Positions 63,005 through 64,000 of a stretch of DNA of 64,000 nt are shown piece by piece. Both the position numbers and the translations under genes were made by a program. Every line of letters starts with the position of its first letter. The first letter of the stretch is position 1. Below the pieces are notes generated by a model, which searched no databases, had not been told where the DNA came from, and saw only the letters and a list, made by a program, of their open reading frames with translations. Origin of the DNA: Arthrobacter antioxidans (GTDB lineage: Bacteria > Actinomycetota > Actinomycetes > Actinomycetales > Micrococcaceae); contig NZ_CP095501.1 of NCBI RefSeq assembly GCF_023100725.1, forward strand, positions 124,001 to 188,000. The letters are read 5' to 3'.

Positions 63005-64000
63005 CTAGAGCGTGACGCCCTGCGGCTTCAGGACCACCTTGATGGTGCCGTCCGTCTTCTTCTGGAAGTTCTCGTAGGCGGCAGGCGCCTCGTCGATCGA
63101 GACCTCGTGGGTCATGAGGTCCATGACGCCCAGCGGGTCCGAGGGATCCTCGACGATCGGGAGGAGCTCGTCCGTCCAGCTCCGCACGTTGCACTGGCCC
63201 ATGCGGAACTGGATCTGCTTGTCGAACATGGTCATCAGCGGCATGGGGCTCGCCGTGCCGCCGTACACGCCGCTGAGGGACACGGTCCCGCCGCGGCGGA
63301 CGGCGTCGACGGCCGAGTGGAGGACGCTCATGCGGTCGCTGCCGCCGGTCTCCATGACCTTCTGCGCGAGCTTGTCCGGCAGGATGCCCACGGCGTTCTG
63401 CGCGAAGGCACCGGCGGGGGAGCCGTGGGCCTCCATGCCGACGGCGTCCACGATCGCGTCCGGGCCGCGGCCGTCCGTCATGCTGCGCAGTTCCTCGGCG
63501 GTGTCCTTCGTGAAGTCGATGGTCTCGATGCCGTGGCGCTTGGCCATCTCACGGCGTTCGGGGACCGGCTCGACGCCGATGACGCGGTGGCCCAGGTGCC
63601 GGCCGATGCGTGCCGCGAACTGTCCGACCGGCCCGAGGCCGTACACCGTGAGGACGCCGTCCTCGGGTACGTCCGCGTACTGCACGCCCTGCCAGGCGGT
63701 GGGAAGGATGTCCGAGAGGTAGAGGTAGCGCTCGTCGGGCAGTTCCGCGCCGACCTTGACCGCACCGTAGTCGGCGAAGGGGACGCGCAGGAACTCCGCC
63801 TGGCCGCCGGGCACGGAGCCGTACAGCTCGGAGAAGCCGAACAGCGACGCGCCGGAGCCCTTCGCGTGCACCTGGGTGGTCTCGCACTGCGACTGCAGGC
63901 CGCGTGTGCACATGTAGCAGTAGCCGCAGGAGATGTTGAAGGGGATGACCACGCGGTCGCCGACCTTCAGGTTGGTGATGCCCGCGCCCACCGCCTCGAC
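63005..64000 (-). CDS. Zinc-dependent alcohol dehydrogenase, 5' end beyond the window
   Basis: A partial gene: 331 residues are visible and the N-terminus lies past position 64000. The medium-chain dehydrogenase parts seen are the structural-zinc Cys cluster (CGYCYMCTRGLQSQC), the NAD site VYGLGPVGQFAARIGRHLG and EPVPERREMAKR. The layout resembles glutathione-independent formaldehyde dehydrogenase-like proteins. The frame is open to the window edge (VEAVGAGITNLKVGD). Substrate unknown. Confidence 0.86.
   Translation of the reverse strand, partial: VEAVGAGITNLKVGDRVVIPFNISCGYCYMCTRGLQSQCETTQVHAKGSGASLFGFSELYGSVPGGQAEFLRVPFADYGAVKVGAELPDERYLYLSDILPTAWQGVQYADVPEDGVLTVYGLGPVGQFAARIGRHLGHRVIGVEPVPERREMAKRHGIETIDFTKDTAEELRSMTDGRGPDAIVDAVGMEAHGSPAGAFAQNAVGILPDKLAQKVMETGGSDRMSVLHSAVDAVRRGGTVSLSGVYGGTASPMPLMTMFDKQIQFRMGQCNVRSWTDELLPIVEDPSDPLGVMDLMTHEVSIDEAPAAYENFQKKTDGTIKVVLKPQGVTL

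Overview
The window is high-GC chromosomal DNA from an actinobacterium, most likely Arthrobacter or a close relative in the Micrococcaceae. This rests on lsr2, clpC, the ftsH-folEPBK-panC-lysS block, disA next to radA, frequent GTG starts, and many -10 boxes sitting 6 to 8 bases before a start codon (leaderless transcripts). I found no insertion sequence, prophage or CRISPR array. Nearly every base is coding. The organism assignment comes from gene content and order only.

Layout. 1-9500: end of a POT peptide transporter, an amidase, rhodanese-pheA, topoisomerase IB, an acidic repeat protein, a lipid/diacylglycerol kinase, serS, a HAD phosphatase, a SatD-like regulator behind a 22-base palindrome, and ppa. 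9673-25006: a long co-directional housekeeping block (PBP4 carboxypeptidase, zincin, tilS, hpt, ftsH, folE, folP, folB, folK, DUF3180, two PH-domain membrane proteins, DUF2520 protein, panC, lysS). 25009-28257: a small membrane protein, lsr2 and clpC, with a ClgR-type site before clpC. 28421-32419: S9 peptidase, a microbial rhodopsin gene with its own promoter and strong flanking terminators, an ArgA-like acetyltransferase and a CsbD protein. 32634-35034: dhaK-dhaL-dhaM. 35086-40803: mutY, a secreted/anchored protein, disA, radA and a FUSC transporter. 40891-46918: phosphate uptake, with PHO box and pstS-pstC-pstA-pstB facing pit and its DUF47 partner. 47134-52330: conserved unknown, tRNA-Lys, membrane protein, secreted EEP-fold enzyme, and a tandem-HTH regulator with a membrane-protein partner behind a 19-base inverted repeat. 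52600-56807: fructose PTS operon fruR-fruK-fruA-ptsH. 57001-64000: stress-type membrane proteins, DUF445 protein, glycerophosphodiester phosphodiesterase, GH15 enzyme and a partial zinc alcohol dehydrogenase.

How the parts fit. The HPr encoded by ptsH could supply phosphate both to FruA and, through DhaM, to dihydroxyacetone; enzyme I is not in the window. Two phosphate importers (ABC-type Pst and the Pit carrier) lie tail to tail. DisA (c-di-AMP synthase), RadA and MutY form a DNA-integrity group.

The most notable item is the rhodopsin: it has the Asp-Thr-Glu residues of a proton pump, the retinal lysine, a green-tuning leucine, and a glycine at the place where xanthorhodopsin opens to a carotenoid antenna. 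It stands alone, with no retinal or carotenoid gene in the window, and a palindrome covers its -10 box. The second candidate system is the unrecognised tandem-HTH/membrane-protein pair.
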